Below, piece after piece: positions 32,400 to 40,386 of a DNA stretch of 64,000 nucleotides. Made by a program: the position numbers and the translations under genes. Positions within the stretch are counted from its first letter, which is position 1. Each line of letters opens with the position of its first letter. This DNA is from Kluyvera sp046569695 (GTDB lineage Bacteria > Pseudomonadota > Gammaproteobacteria > Enterobacterales > Enterobacteriaceae): assembly GCF_046569695.1 (NCBI RefSeq), contig NZ_JBKHUI010000004.1, positions 267,404 to 331,403 of the forward strand. The letters are read 5' to 3'. The notes beneath the pieces are model-generated. The model did not search any database. It was not told the origin of the DNA and saw nothing but the letters and a program-made list of their open reading frames with translations.

Positions 32400-33278
32400 A
32401 TGAGCGACGACAATTCACACAGTAGTGACACAGTAAACAGCAAAAAGGGATTCTTCTCCCTCTTACTCAGCCAGCTTTTCCACGGTGAACCGAAAAACCG
32501 TGACGATCTCCTGGCGCTGATCCGTGATTCCGGACAGAACGAGCTTATCGATGAAGATACGCGCGATATGCTTGAAGGGGTAATGGATATCGCAGACCAA
32601 CGTGTCCGTGACATCATGATCCCGCGCTCCCAAATGATTACCCTGAAACGCAACCAAACCCTGGACGAATGTCTTGATGTGATCATCGAGTCCGCCCACT
32701 CGCGCTTCCCGGTGATCAGTGAGGATAAGGATCACATCGAAGGGATTCTGATGGCGAAAGATCTGCTGCCGTTTATGCGCAGTGATTCCGAAGCCTTCAG
32801 CATGGATAAAGTGTTACGCACCGCGGTTGTCGTGCCGGAAAGCAAACGGGTTGACCGAATGCTGAAGGAGTTCCGCTCCCAGCGCTACCATATGGCCATC
32901 GTTATCGATGAGTTTGGCGGCGTGTCGGGTCTGGTGACGATTGAAGACATTCTCGAACTTATCGTTGGCGAAATTGAAGATGAGTATGACGAAGAGGACG
33001 ATATCGACTTCCGTCAACTCAGCCGCCACACCTGGACGGTACGCGCGCTGGCCTCTATTGAGGACTTCAACGACGCGTTCGGCACCCACTTCAGCGATGA
33101 CGAAGTGGATACCATTGGCGGTCTGGTGATGCAGGCCTTTGGCCACCTGCCTGCCCGCGGGGAAACTATCGACATCGATGGTTACCAGTTTAAGGTCGCC
33201 ATGGCGGACAGCCGTCGTATTATTCAGGTTCACGTTAAAATCCCGGACGATTCCCCACAACCGAAACTGGATGAATAA
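32400..33278 (+). CDS. ybeX: CBS-domain protein YbeX (CorC-like)
   Basis: A 292-residue cytoplasmic protein linked to magnesium/cobalt homeostasis and ribosome function. Two CBS domains (about 70-190; IMIPRSQM, SRFPVISEDKDHIEG and VDRMLKEFRSQ) are followed by a CorC_HlyC transporter-associated domain (about 205-285). The start MSDDNSHSS is chosen over frames up to 138 bases upstream, because the earlier codons translate the REP element and match nothing. Confidence 0.95.
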   Translation: MSDDNSHSSDTVNSKKGFFSLLLSQLFHGEPKNRDDLLALIRDSGQNELIDEDTRDMLEGVMDIADQRVRDIMIPRSQMITLKRNQTLDECLDVIIESAHSRFPVISEDKDHIEGILMAKDLLPFMRSDSEAFSMDKVLRTAVVVPESKRVDRMLKEFRSQRYHMAIVIDEFGGVSGLVTIEDILELIVGEIEDEYDEEDDIDFRQLSRHTWTVRALASIEDFNDAFGTHFSDDEVDTIGGLVMQAFGHLPARGETIDIDGYQFKVAMADSRRIIQVHVKIPDDSPQPKLDE

Positions 33279-33283
33279 CCTTC

Positions 33284-34822
33284 ATGGCATTTGCCTCACT
33301 GCTTGAACGCCAGCGCATTCGTCTGCTGCTGGCGCTACTTTTCGGAGCCAGCGGTACGCTGGCTTTTTCTCCCTATGACTTCTGGCCAGCGGCGATTGTT
33401 TCGTTGATAGGGCTGCAGGCGCTGACGCTTAACCGTTGCCCCGTGCAGGCCGCCGCCATTGGTTATTTCTGGGGCTTTGGCCTGTTTGGTACCGGCATTA
33501 ACTGGGTATACGTCAGCATCGCGCAGTTTGGCGGTATGCCGGGCCCGGTCAACGTCTTCCTCGTGGTGCTGCTGGCGGCCTATCTGTCGCTATATACCGG
33601 CCTATTTGCCGGCATTCTGTCGCGCCTGTGGCCAAAGACCAATTGGGTTCGCGTGGCCATTGCCGCGCCGGTTGTCTGGCAAATCACCGAGTTCCTGCGC
33701 GGCTGGGTGCTGACCGGCTTCCCGTGGCTGCAGTTTGGCTACAGCCAGATTGACGGCCCGCTGAAAGGGCTGGCGCCGCTGATGGGCGTTGAGGCCATCA
33801 ACTTCCTGCTGATGGCAGTTAGCGGCCTATTAGTGCTGGCATTGGTGACCCGCAACTGGCGTCCGCTGGTGGTTGGCGTCGTTCTCTTCGCCCTGCCGTT
33901 CCCGCTGCGCTATATCCAGTGGTATACCCTGCAAACCGACAAAACGACCCAGGTTTCACTGGTGCAGGGCAATATTCCACAGGCCATGAAGTGGGATGAA
34001 GGCCAGCTGATTAATACGCTGAAAATCTACCTTGATGCCACTGAACAGGTGATGGGCAAATCGCAGCTGATTATCTGGCCGGAGTCGGCAATTCCGGATC
34101 TGGAAATCAACCAGCAGCGCTTCCTGAGCATGATGGATGATTTGCTGCGGGCCAAAGACAGCACGCTTATCACCGGTATTGTCGACCAGCGCCTCAATAA
34201 GCAGAATCGCTACGACACTTACAACACCATCATCACGCTGGGTAAAGACAGCCCGTACAGCTACGAGTCGACCAACCGCTACAACAAGAATCACCTGGTG
34301 CCATTTGGTGAGTTTGTGCCGCTGGAATCGATTCTACGCCCGCTCGCGCCGTTCTTTGACCTGCCGATGTCGTCATTCAGCCGTGGGCCGTACGTTCAGC
34401 CGCAGCTGCAGGCGCATAACCTGAAGCTAACCGCTGCTATCTGCTACGAGATTATTCTCGGCCAGCAGGTGCGCGACAACTTCCGCCCGGACACCAACTT
34501 CCTGCTGACTATCTCTAACGATGCGTGGTTTGGTAAGTCTATCGGCCCGTGGCAGCATTTCCAGATGGCACGCATGCGCGCGCTGGAGCTGGCGCGTCCG
34601 CTGCTGCGTAGCACCAACAACGGCATTACCGCCGTGATTGGCCCACGCGGTGAAATTCAGGCGATGATCCCGCAGTTCACGCGTCAGGTACTGACCACCA
34701 AAGTGACGCCAACCACCGGGTTAACGCCTTATGCACGTACCGGCGACTGGACGGTATGGCTGATTACCGCGCTGTTTGGTTTTGGTGCACTGGTGATGAG
34801 CCTGCGTCAGCGTCGCAAGTAA
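33284..34822 (+). CDS. lnt: Apolipoprotein N-acyltransferase
   Basis: Inner-membrane enzyme that adds the third acyl chain to lipoproteins. The 512 residues equal E. coli. An N-terminal set of membrane segments is followed by a periplasmic nitrilase-like domain with catalytic residues in the WPESAIPD (Glu), NHLVPFGE (Lys upstream) and ICYEII (Cys) segments, and a last membrane helix. It begins 5 bases after ybeX and is the last gene of the heat-shock operon. Confidence 0.97.
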   Translation: MAFASLLERQRIRLLLALLFGASGTLAFSPYDFWPAAIVSLIGLQALTLNRCPVQAAAIGYFWGFGLFGTGINWVYVSIAQFGGMPGPVNVFLVVLLAAYLSLYTGLFAGILSRLWPKTNWVRVAIAAPVVWQITEFLRGWVLTGFPWLQFGYSQIDGPLKGLAPLMGVEAINFLLMAVSGLLVLALVTRNWRPLVVGVVLFALPFPLRYIQWYTLQTDKTTQVSLVQGNIPQAMKWDEGQLINTLKIYLDATEQVMGKSQLIIWPESAIPDLEINQQRFLSMMDDLLRAKDSTLITGIVDQRLNKQNRYDTYNTIITLGKDSPYSYESTNRYNKNHLVPFGEFVPLESILRPLAPFFDLPMSSFSRGPYVQPQLQAHNLKLTAAICYEIILGQQVRDNFRPDTNFLLTISNDAWFGKSIGPWQHFQMARMRALELARPLLRSTNNGITAVIGPRGEIQAMIPQFTRQVLTTKVTPTTGLTPYARTGDWTVWLITALFGFGALVMSLRQRRK

Positions 34823-34840
34823 AACACTGCACTATCGAAT

Positions 34841-34924
34841 GTAGGCCGGATAAGGCGGTACGCCGCCATCCGGCAAGCAACGGTGCTGTATCATGCCTGA
34901 TGGCGATGCGCTTATCAGGCCTAC
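34841..34924. repeat. REP pair (BIME) after lnt
   Basis: GTAGGCCGGATAAGGCG...CCATCCGGCA and GCCTGATGGCGATGCGCTTATCAGGCCTAC, the inverted E. coli-type arrangement, 18 bases after the lnt stop. Confidence 0.88.
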
Positions 34925-35037
34925 AAGATCTTTTCCTGCCGCAACTCCCCATTCTGGCACGCCAATTGCTTAATATAATCAAGAAGCTGCATTCCGCCGA
35001 ATAGCGCAACCTGGTTGCACCATCACAACCCATTGGT

Positions 35038-35054
35038 AGCACCAAAATCGTGCA
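35038..35054. promoter_or_regulatory. NtrC-binding-like site upstream of gltI
   Basis: AGCACCAAAATCGTGCA fits the dyad TGCACCA-N3-TGGTGCA at 12 of 14 specified positions. It lies about 200 bases before gltI, a normal enhancer distance. Nitrogen control of gltIJKL is reported in E. coli. Confidence 0.55.
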
Positions 35055-35252
35055 AACTGCGATTTTTGCCTCAAATCGGTGCGGCACGCTTCGCAAAAAT
35101 AAACAATAAAGCAGCAAAATCTTTACATTAAGCCAAACTAAATGCTAACAAACACACATAACGCTGCACGCTAAAGACGCAGCGAGAACAACACAACAAT
35201 CACAATGGGTATCAATGCATCTTTGCCGATGCAGAGGATAAAGGAGTTGGAT

Positions 35253-36173
35253 ATGCAATTACGTAAACTGGCCGCCGCCATGCTGGTCATGGGTGTGACC
35301 GCTGGCCTGGCGCATGCAGAAGACGCACAGCCTGCAGCCGATGCCGCGCAGCAATCGACGCTGGATAAAATTGCTAAAAACGGCGTTATCGTCGTTGGCC
35401 ACCGCGAATCATCCGTGCCGTTCTCCTACTACGACAACCAGCAGAAAGTGGTCGGTTACTCTCAGGACTACTCCAACGCCATCGTTGACGCTATCAAGAA
35501 AAAGCTCAACAACCCGAAACTGGACGTGAAGCTGATTCCAATCACTTCCCAGAACCGTATTCCACTGCTGCAAAACGGCACCTTCGACTTTGAGTGTGGC
35601 TCCACCACCAACAACGTCGAACGTCAGAAGCAGGCTGCATTCTCCGACACCATCTTCGTGGTCGGTACCCGTCTGCTGGTGAAAAAAGGCGGCCCGATTA
35701 AAGACTTCCCGGATCTGAAAGACAAAGCGGTGGTCGTGACCTCCGGTACTACCTCTGAAATTCTGCTGCACAAGCTGAACGACGAACAAAAAATGAATAT
35801 GCGTATCATCAGCGCCAAAGACCACGGTGACTCCTTCCGTACGCTGGAAAGCGGTCGTGCGGTGGCGTTTATGATGGATGATGCCCTGCTGGCCGGTGAA
35901 CGTGCGAAAGCCAAGAAACCAGACAACTGGGAAATCGTCGGCAAGCCGCAGTCTCAGGAAGCTTACGGCTGCATGCTGCGCAAAAACGACCCAGACTTCA
36001 AAAAGCTGATGGATGACACCATCGCTCAGGCGCAGACCTCAGGCGAAGCGGCGAAATGGTTTGATAAGTGGTTCAAAAACCCAATTCCACCGAAAAACCT
36101 GAACATGAACTTTGAGCTGTCAGAAGAGATGAAAACGCTGTTCAAAACGCCAAACGACAAAGCACTTAACTAA
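35253..36173 (+). CDS. gltI: Glutamate/aspartate ABC transporter, periplasmic binding protein
   Basis: Captures L-glutamate and L-aspartate in the periplasm. The signal peptide of about 22 residues ends AHA, and the SBP family 3 signature GVIVVGHRESSVPFSY starts near residue 50. At 306 residues it is four longer than E. coli, from an Ala/Gln-rich segment after the signal. AAGGAG lies 6-11 bases upstream of the ATG; an in-frame upstream ATG at 35205 is rejected. SroC and gltJKL follow. Confidence 0.97.
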   Translation: MQLRKLAAAMLVMGVTAGLAHAEDAQPAADAAQQSTLDKIAKNGVIVVGHRESSVPFSYYDNQQKVVGYSQDYSNAIVDAIKKKLNNPKLDVKLIPITSQNRIPLLQNGTFDFECGSTTNNVERQKQAAFSDTIFVVGTRLLVKKGGPIKDFPDLKDKAVVVTSGTTSEILLHKLNDEQKMNMRIISAKDHGDSFRTLESGRAVAFMMDDALLAGERAKAKKPDNWEIVGKPQSQEAYGCMLRKNDPDFKKLMDDTIAQAQTSGEAAKWFDKWFKNPIPPKNLNMNFELSEEMKTLFKTPNDKALN

Positions 36174-36328
36174 TTAAAAAAATGGGGCGGATAAATCTGC
36201 CCTCTCGATTGTAGTTCAGCACGGACAGACTATACGTCAGGTGGTCGTTCCCCACCTGGCCTGAATACCGCAAAACGCTGTTCAACAATCTTCGAGGGTA
36301 GCAGGTCGTACTGCTACCCTTTTTTTTT
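36170..36328 (+). ncRNA. sroC: Small RNA SroC (3' UTR-derived) with terminator
   Basis: The gltI-gltJ gap has the length and ending of E. coli SroC, an RNA of about 160 nt cut from gltIJKL mRNA that sponges the sRNA GcvB. It ends in a strong terminator (stem GGGTAGCAG / CTGCTACCC at 36296-36319, then nine T), which also attenuates transcription into gltJ. The 5' end is approximate. GcvB pairing was not tested. Confidence 0.7.
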
Positions 36329-36340
36329 CTGGAGTTCATT

Positions 36341-37081
36341 ATGTCAATAGACTGGAACTGGGGTATCTTTTTACAACAGGCCCCCTTCGGCAACACCACC
36401 TATCTCGGCTGGCTGTGGAGCGGTTTTCAGGTCACCGTCGCGCTCTCGATTACCGCCTGGATTATCGCTTTCCTCGTCGGCTCGCTGTTCGGCATCCTGC
36501 GTACCGTTCCTAACCGCTTTTTATCCTCGCTCGGCACCTGCTACGTCGAGCTGTTCCGTAACGTTCCGCTGATCGTGCAGTTCTTTACCTGGTACCTTGT
36601 GGTGCCGGAATTGCTGCCGGAAAACCTCGGCATGTGGTTTAAGTCGGAGCTCGATCCGAACATTCAGTTCTTCCTCTCTTCGATGATCTGTCTGGGTCTG
36701 TTTACCGCCGCCCGCGTTTGCGAGCAGGTGCGCGCCGCCATTCAGTCGCTGCCGCGCGGGCAGAAGAACGCCGGTCTGGCGATGGGCCTGACGCTACCGC
36801 AAACCTACCGCTATGTACTGCTGCCAAACGCCTATCGCGTGATTGTGCCGCCAATGACCTCCGAGATGATGAACCTGGTAAAAAACTCGGCCATCGCCTC
36901 CACGATTGGTCTGGTCGACATGGCCGCGCAAGCGGGCAAGCTGCTGGACTACTCCGCGCACGCCTGGGAATCCTTTACGGCGATCACCCTCGCCTACGTC
37001 TTCATTAACGCCGTGATTATGCTGGTGATGGCGCTGGTGGAACGCAAAATCCGCCTGCCAGGCAATCTGGGAGGTAAATAA
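36341..37081 (+). CDS. gltJ: Glutamate/aspartate ABC transporter permease GltJ
   Basis: Inner-membrane permease of 246 residues with about five membrane helices. The EAA-type loop AIQSLPRGQKNAGLAMGLT contacts the ATPase GltL. CTGGAG precedes the ATG. Its stop overlaps the gltK start (TAATG), so the permease pair is coupled. Confidence 0.97.
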   Translation: MSIDWNWGIFLQQAPFGNTTYLGWLWSGFQVTVALSITAWIIAFLVGSLFGILRTVPNRFLSSLGTCYVELFRNVPLIVQFFTWYLVVPELLPENLGMWFKSELDPNIQFFLSSMICLGLFTAARVCEQVRAAIQSLPRGQKNAGLAMGLTLPQTYRYVLLPNAYRVIVPPMTSEMMNLVKNSAIASTIGLVDMAAQAGKLLDYSAHAWESFTAITLAYVFINAVIMLVMALVERKIRLPGNLGGK

Positions 37082-37755
37082 TGTACGATTTTGACTGGAG
37101 TTCGATTGTTCCGTCGATGCCTTACCTGCTGGCAGGTCTGGTTATCACCCTCAAAATTACCGTTACGGCGATTATCATCGGTATCGTCTGGGGTACGCTG
37201 CTGGCGGTGATGCGTCTATCGGCATTTAAGCCTATTGCCTGGTTCGCTAAAGCCTACGTCAACGTCTTCCGCTCCGTGCCGCTGGTGATGGTGCTGCTGT
37301 GGTTCTACCTGATCGTGCCGGGCTTCCTGCAAAACGTGCTCGGGCTGTCGCCGAAAAGCGATATTCGCCTGATCTCGGCGATGGTGGCGTTCTCGATGTT
37401 TGAAGCTGCCTACTACTCCGAGATTATCCGCGCGGGCATTCAGAGCATCTCGCGCGGGCAGTCCAGCGCCGCGCTGGCGCTGGGGATGACCCATTGGCAG
37501 TCAATGAAGCTCATCATTCTGCCGCAGGCCTTCCGCGCCATGGTGCCGCTGCTGTTAACCCAGGGGATTGTCCTGTTCCAGGATACCTCGCTGGTGTACG
37601 TCCTGAGCCTCGCGGACTTCTTCCGTACCGCCTCCACGATTGGTGAGCGTGACGGGACTCAGGTGGAAATGATCCTGTTTGCTGGTTTTGTCTATTTTGT
37701 GATTAGCCTTAGCGCCTCGCTGCTGGTCAGCTACTTGAAGAAAAGGACCGTATAA
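37081..37755 (+). CDS. gltK: Glutamate/aspartate ABC transporter permease GltK
   Basis: Second inner-membrane permease subunit, 224 residues as in E. coli. The EAA loop reads GIQSISRGQSSAALALGMT. The N-terminal YDFDWSSIVPSMPYLLAG is typical of HisMQ-type permeases. It overlaps gltJ by one base and gltL by one base. Confidence 0.97.
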   Translation: MYDFDWSSIVPSMPYLLAGLVITLKITVTAIIIGIVWGTLLAVMRLSAFKPIAWFAKAYVNVFRSVPLVMVLLWFYLIVPGFLQNVLGLSPKSDIRLISAMVAFSMFEAAYYSEIIRAGIQSISRGQSSAALALGMTHWQSMKLIILPQAFRAMVPLLLTQGIVLFQDTSLVYVLSLADFFRTASTIGERDGTQVEMILFAGFVYFVISLSASLLVSYLKKRTV

Positions 37756-38480
37756 TGATTACCCTGAAAAACGTCTCTAAATGGTATGGTCACTTTCAGG
37801 TGCTGACCGATTGCTCCACGGAAGTGAAAAAAGGCGAAGTAGTGGTGGTCTGCGGGCCGTCCGGCTCCGGCAAGTCCACGCTGATTAAAACCGTGAACGG
37901 TCTGGAGCCGGTTCAGCAGGGAGAGATCCTGGTGAACGGCACCAAGGTCAACGACAAAAAAACCGACCTCGCGAAGCTGCGTTCTCACGTCGGCATGGTG
38001 TTCCAGCACTTTGAATTGTTCCCGCACCTGTCGATTATTGAGAACCTGACGCTGGCGCAAGTTAAGGTTCTGAAACGTGATAAAGCTGCGGCCCGCGACA
38101 AAGGCTTAAAGCTGCTGGAGCGCGTAGGGCTTTCTGCGCACGCCAACAAATTCCCAGCGCAACTCTCCGGCGGCCAGCAACAGCGTGTGGCGATCGCCCG
38201 AGCGCTCTGCATGGACCCGGTGGCAATGCTGTTTGATGAACCAACCTCAGCGCTCGATCCGGAGATGATCAACGAAGTGCTGGACGTGATGGTCGAGCTG
38301 GCGAACGAAGGGATGACCATGATGGTGGTGACCCACGAAATGGGCTTTGCCCGTAAAGTGGCTAACCGGGTGATCTTTATGGATGAAGGCAAGATCGTTG
38401 AAGATGCCGACAAAGAGGCCTTCTTCGCTAACCCGAAATCTGAACGCGCGAAAGACTTCCTCGCCAAAATACTGCACTAA
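37755..38480 (+). CDS. gltL: Glutamate/aspartate ABC transporter ATPase GltL
   Basis: Cytoplasmic ATPase that powers the GltJK channel, 241 residues. Walker A GPSGSGKST is near residue 36, the Q-loop in VFQHFELFPH, signature LSGGQQQRVAIARAL near residue 136, Walker B MLFDEPTSALD near residue 157, and the H-loop in VTHEMGFA. Last gene of gltIJKL. Confidence 0.98.
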   Translation: MITLKNVSKWYGHFQVLTDCSTEVKKGEVVVVCGPSGSGKSTLIKTVNGLEPVQQGEILVNGTKVNDKKTDLAKLRSHVGMVFQHFELFPHLSIIENLTLAQVKVLKRDKAAARDKGLKLLERVGLSAHANKFPAQLSGGQQQRVAIARALCMDPVAMLFDEPTSALDPEMINEVLDVMVELANEGMTMMVVTHEMGFARKVANRVIFMDEGKIVEDADKEAFFANPKSERAKDFLAKILH

Positions 38481-38489
38481 CTTCCTGAT

Positions 38490-38565
38490 GTAGCCCGGCC
38501 GAGCAAAGCGACGCCGGGATAGCCTGGTGCCCGCCCCGGCGTCGCTTTGCTCGGACGGGCTACCC
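38490..38565. repeat. REP-like inverted pair after gltL
   Basis: TGTAGCCCGGCCGAGCAAAGCGACGCCGGG and CCCGGCGTCGCTTTGCTCGGACGGGCTAC form two nearly complementary arms about 15 bases apart. This is a different REP family from the TGCCGGATGGCG type elsewhere in the window. Confidence 0.8.
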
Positions 38566-38661
38566 TTTTGCGCGCTGCATCACGCTTTGACGTCTCTATT
38601 CTCGTCCCTTGTCCATTCAAGCTTTACCCTTGTCACAAAATAATGCTGACAAGGAACCGCT

Positions 38662-39597
38662 ATGGCACTGCCGATTATTCTTGATTGCGACCCGGGTCAT
38701 GATGACGCGATCGCTATTGTTCTCGCCCTCGCCTCCCCTGAGCTGGAGGTGAAAGCCATTACCTCTTCCGCTGGCAACCAAACGCCGGACAAAACCCTGC
38801 GTAACGTGTTACGCATGCTGACGCTGCTCCAGCGTCCGGATATTCCGGTCGCCCGCGGCGCAGTGAAGCCGCTGATGCGTGAGCTGATTATTGCCGACAA
38901 CGTACACGGCGAAAGCGGGCTTGATGGCCCGGCGTTGCCGGAGCCGTCCTTTGCGCCGCAGTCATGCACCGCCGTCGAGTTGATGGCCAAAACTCTGCGT
39001 GAAAGCCCGGAGCCGGTCACTATCGTGTCAACGGGCCCGCAAACCAACGTGGCACTGCTGCTCAACGGGCACCCGGAACTGCACGTAAAAATCGCCCGCA
39101 TCGTTATCATGGGCGGCGCGATGACCCTCGGCAACTGGACCCCAGCCGCCGAGTTCAACATCTTCGTTGACCCGGAAGCGGCAGAAATCGTCTTCCAGTC
39201 GGGTATTCCGGTGGTAATGGCGGGGCTTGATGTAACCCACAAAGCGCAGATCCACGCCGCCGATATCGAACGTTTTCGCGCCATTGGCAACCCGATTTCC
39301 ACCATTGTTGCCGAGTTGCTCGACTTCTTTATGGAGTATCACAAGGATGAAAAATGGGGCTTTATCGGCGCGCCGCTGCATGACCCGTGCACCATCGCCT
39401 GGCTGTTGAAGCCTGAGATCTTCACTACCGTTGAGCGCTGGGTGGGTGTGGAAACGCAGGGGAAATATACGCAGGGGATGACGGTAGTGGATTATTACTT
39501 CCTGACGGGGAATAAACCGAATGCGACGGTCATGGTCGATGTAGACCGTGAGGCGTTTGTTGATCTATTGGCGGAGCGGTTAGCATTTTACCATTGA
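38662..39597 (+). CDS. rihA: Pyrimidine-specific ribonucleoside hydrolase RihA
   Basis: Cleaves cytidine and uridine to base and ribose. The 311 residues equal E. coli. The nucleoside-hydrolase calcium-binding motif DCDPGHDDA is at residues 8-16, and the conserved IVIMGGA and NIFVDPEAA segments lie near residues 147 and 166. Monocistronic, flanked by REP-like elements on both sides. Convergent with ybeL. Confidence 0.95.
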   Translation: MALPIILDCDPGHDDAIAIVLALASPELEVKAITSSAGNQTPDKTLRNVLRMLTLLQRPDIPVARGAVKPLMRELIIADNVHGESGLDGPALPEPSFAPQSCTAVELMAKTLRESPEPVTIVSTGPQTNVALLLNGHPELHVKIARIVIMGGAMTLGNWTPAAEFNIFVDPEAAEIVFQSGIPVVMAGLDVTHKAQIHAADIERFRAIGNPISTIVAELLDFFMEYHKDEKWGFIGAPLHDPCTIAWLLKPEIFTTVERWVGVETQGKYTQGMTVVDYYFLTGNKPNATVMVDVDREAFVDLLAERLAFYH

Positions 39598-39603
39598 GCC
39601 TGT

Positions 39604-39670
39604 CCCGGCGGCGCTTCGCCTGGCCGGGCTACAGGTCGCTTGTAGCCCGGCCAGGCGAAGCGCCGCCGGG
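39604..39670. repeat. Perfect 30-bp inverted repeat, REP-like
   Basis: CCCGGCGGCGCTTCGCCTGG plus CCGGGCTACA (39604-39633) is exactly complementary to 39641-39670, with a 7-base loop. It sits between the convergent rihA and ybeL genes, so it may also terminate both transcripts. Confidence 0.85.
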
Positions 39671-39678
39671 AATACCCA

Positions 39679-40161
39679 TTACGGCTCGAAAGGCCTACGC
39701 TGGAACTGGTCATGCCCGCACTTCGGGCAGCGCGGTAGCACGTCCGGCGTGTACACCGCCAAATGGTAGTGACACTTCTCACACACCAGGTTACCCAACC
39801 CCACTACTTCCCCACTGTGATACACCCCGTGATGGTTCAAGTCCTGGAACACTTCGCGCCATTCCAGCTGCGTTTTGTCGGTAATATCCACCAGCTCCTG
39901 CCAGAGACTTTCTTTGATGACCCGCAGAAATACGCTGTCGGAATCATCTTCCTGGCTTTCGCTGTAGCTCATCGCGAACTCTTCGAGGTCACGACGAACG
40001 GCGCGCAGCAGCTCATCAATTTCAGTACGCGTTAACTCGCTGGTTTGTGCGACCTTAGCCCGCGCCTGTGCAACCAGGGCATCGATATCGCGTTCACCAT
40101 TGCGCAGACGTTCAGTTAGCGAGCCCACCAATTCACGGTAAATTTGAGCAACCTTGTTCAT
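39679..40161 (-). CDS. ybeL: Zinc-ribbon protein YbeL
   Basis: A 160-residue DUF1451-type protein of unknown function. A long helical N-terminal region (about 1-100, acidic and glutamine-rich) is followed by a zinc ribbon with CEKCHYH and CPKCGHDQF (about residues 126-155). It is convergent with rihA and divergent from leuS across a 225-base gap. Confidence 0.93.
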   Translation of the reverse strand: MNKVAQIYRELVGSLTERLRNGERDIDALVAQARAKVAQTSELTRTEIDELLRAVRRDLEEFAMSYSESQEDDSDSVFLRVIKESLWQELVDITDKTQLEWREVFQDLNHHGVYHSGEVVGLGNLVCEKCHYHLAVYTPDVLPRCPKCGHDQFQRRPFEP

Positions 40162-40386
40162 TGTTTCCTCTCCCAGCCAGTTAACCTCTTATAATAATAG
40201 CCGTTATTTGATTTCTGCTTTGCCAGCTTCACCACAGAGTTGATAAATGACGCCCGGAGCTTTTCGCCGCCTTAACGTGCGAAAGGCTGTTTTGACGTGA
40301 ACGTTTGGGCTATGCTATGCGGATCTGAAATACCACATCTATAGGCTACATTTGTAGCTGTATTGAAAACAGGATCACTGGCTGCC

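Larger units (their letters stand above)
34823..35252. other. lnt-gltI intergenic region
   Basis: A 430-base gap with the BIME at 34841-34924, an NtrC-like site at 35038-35054, and a CGCTGC / GCAGCG leader hairpin at about 35162-35184. I could not place a convincing sigma-54 promoter (GG-N10-GC). No ORF is supported. Confidence 0.6.

Noticed and set aside
27736..34924. CRISPR array from repeated palindromes
   Set aside because: The repeats are REP/BIME palindromes in isolated pairs without regular spacers or cas genes.
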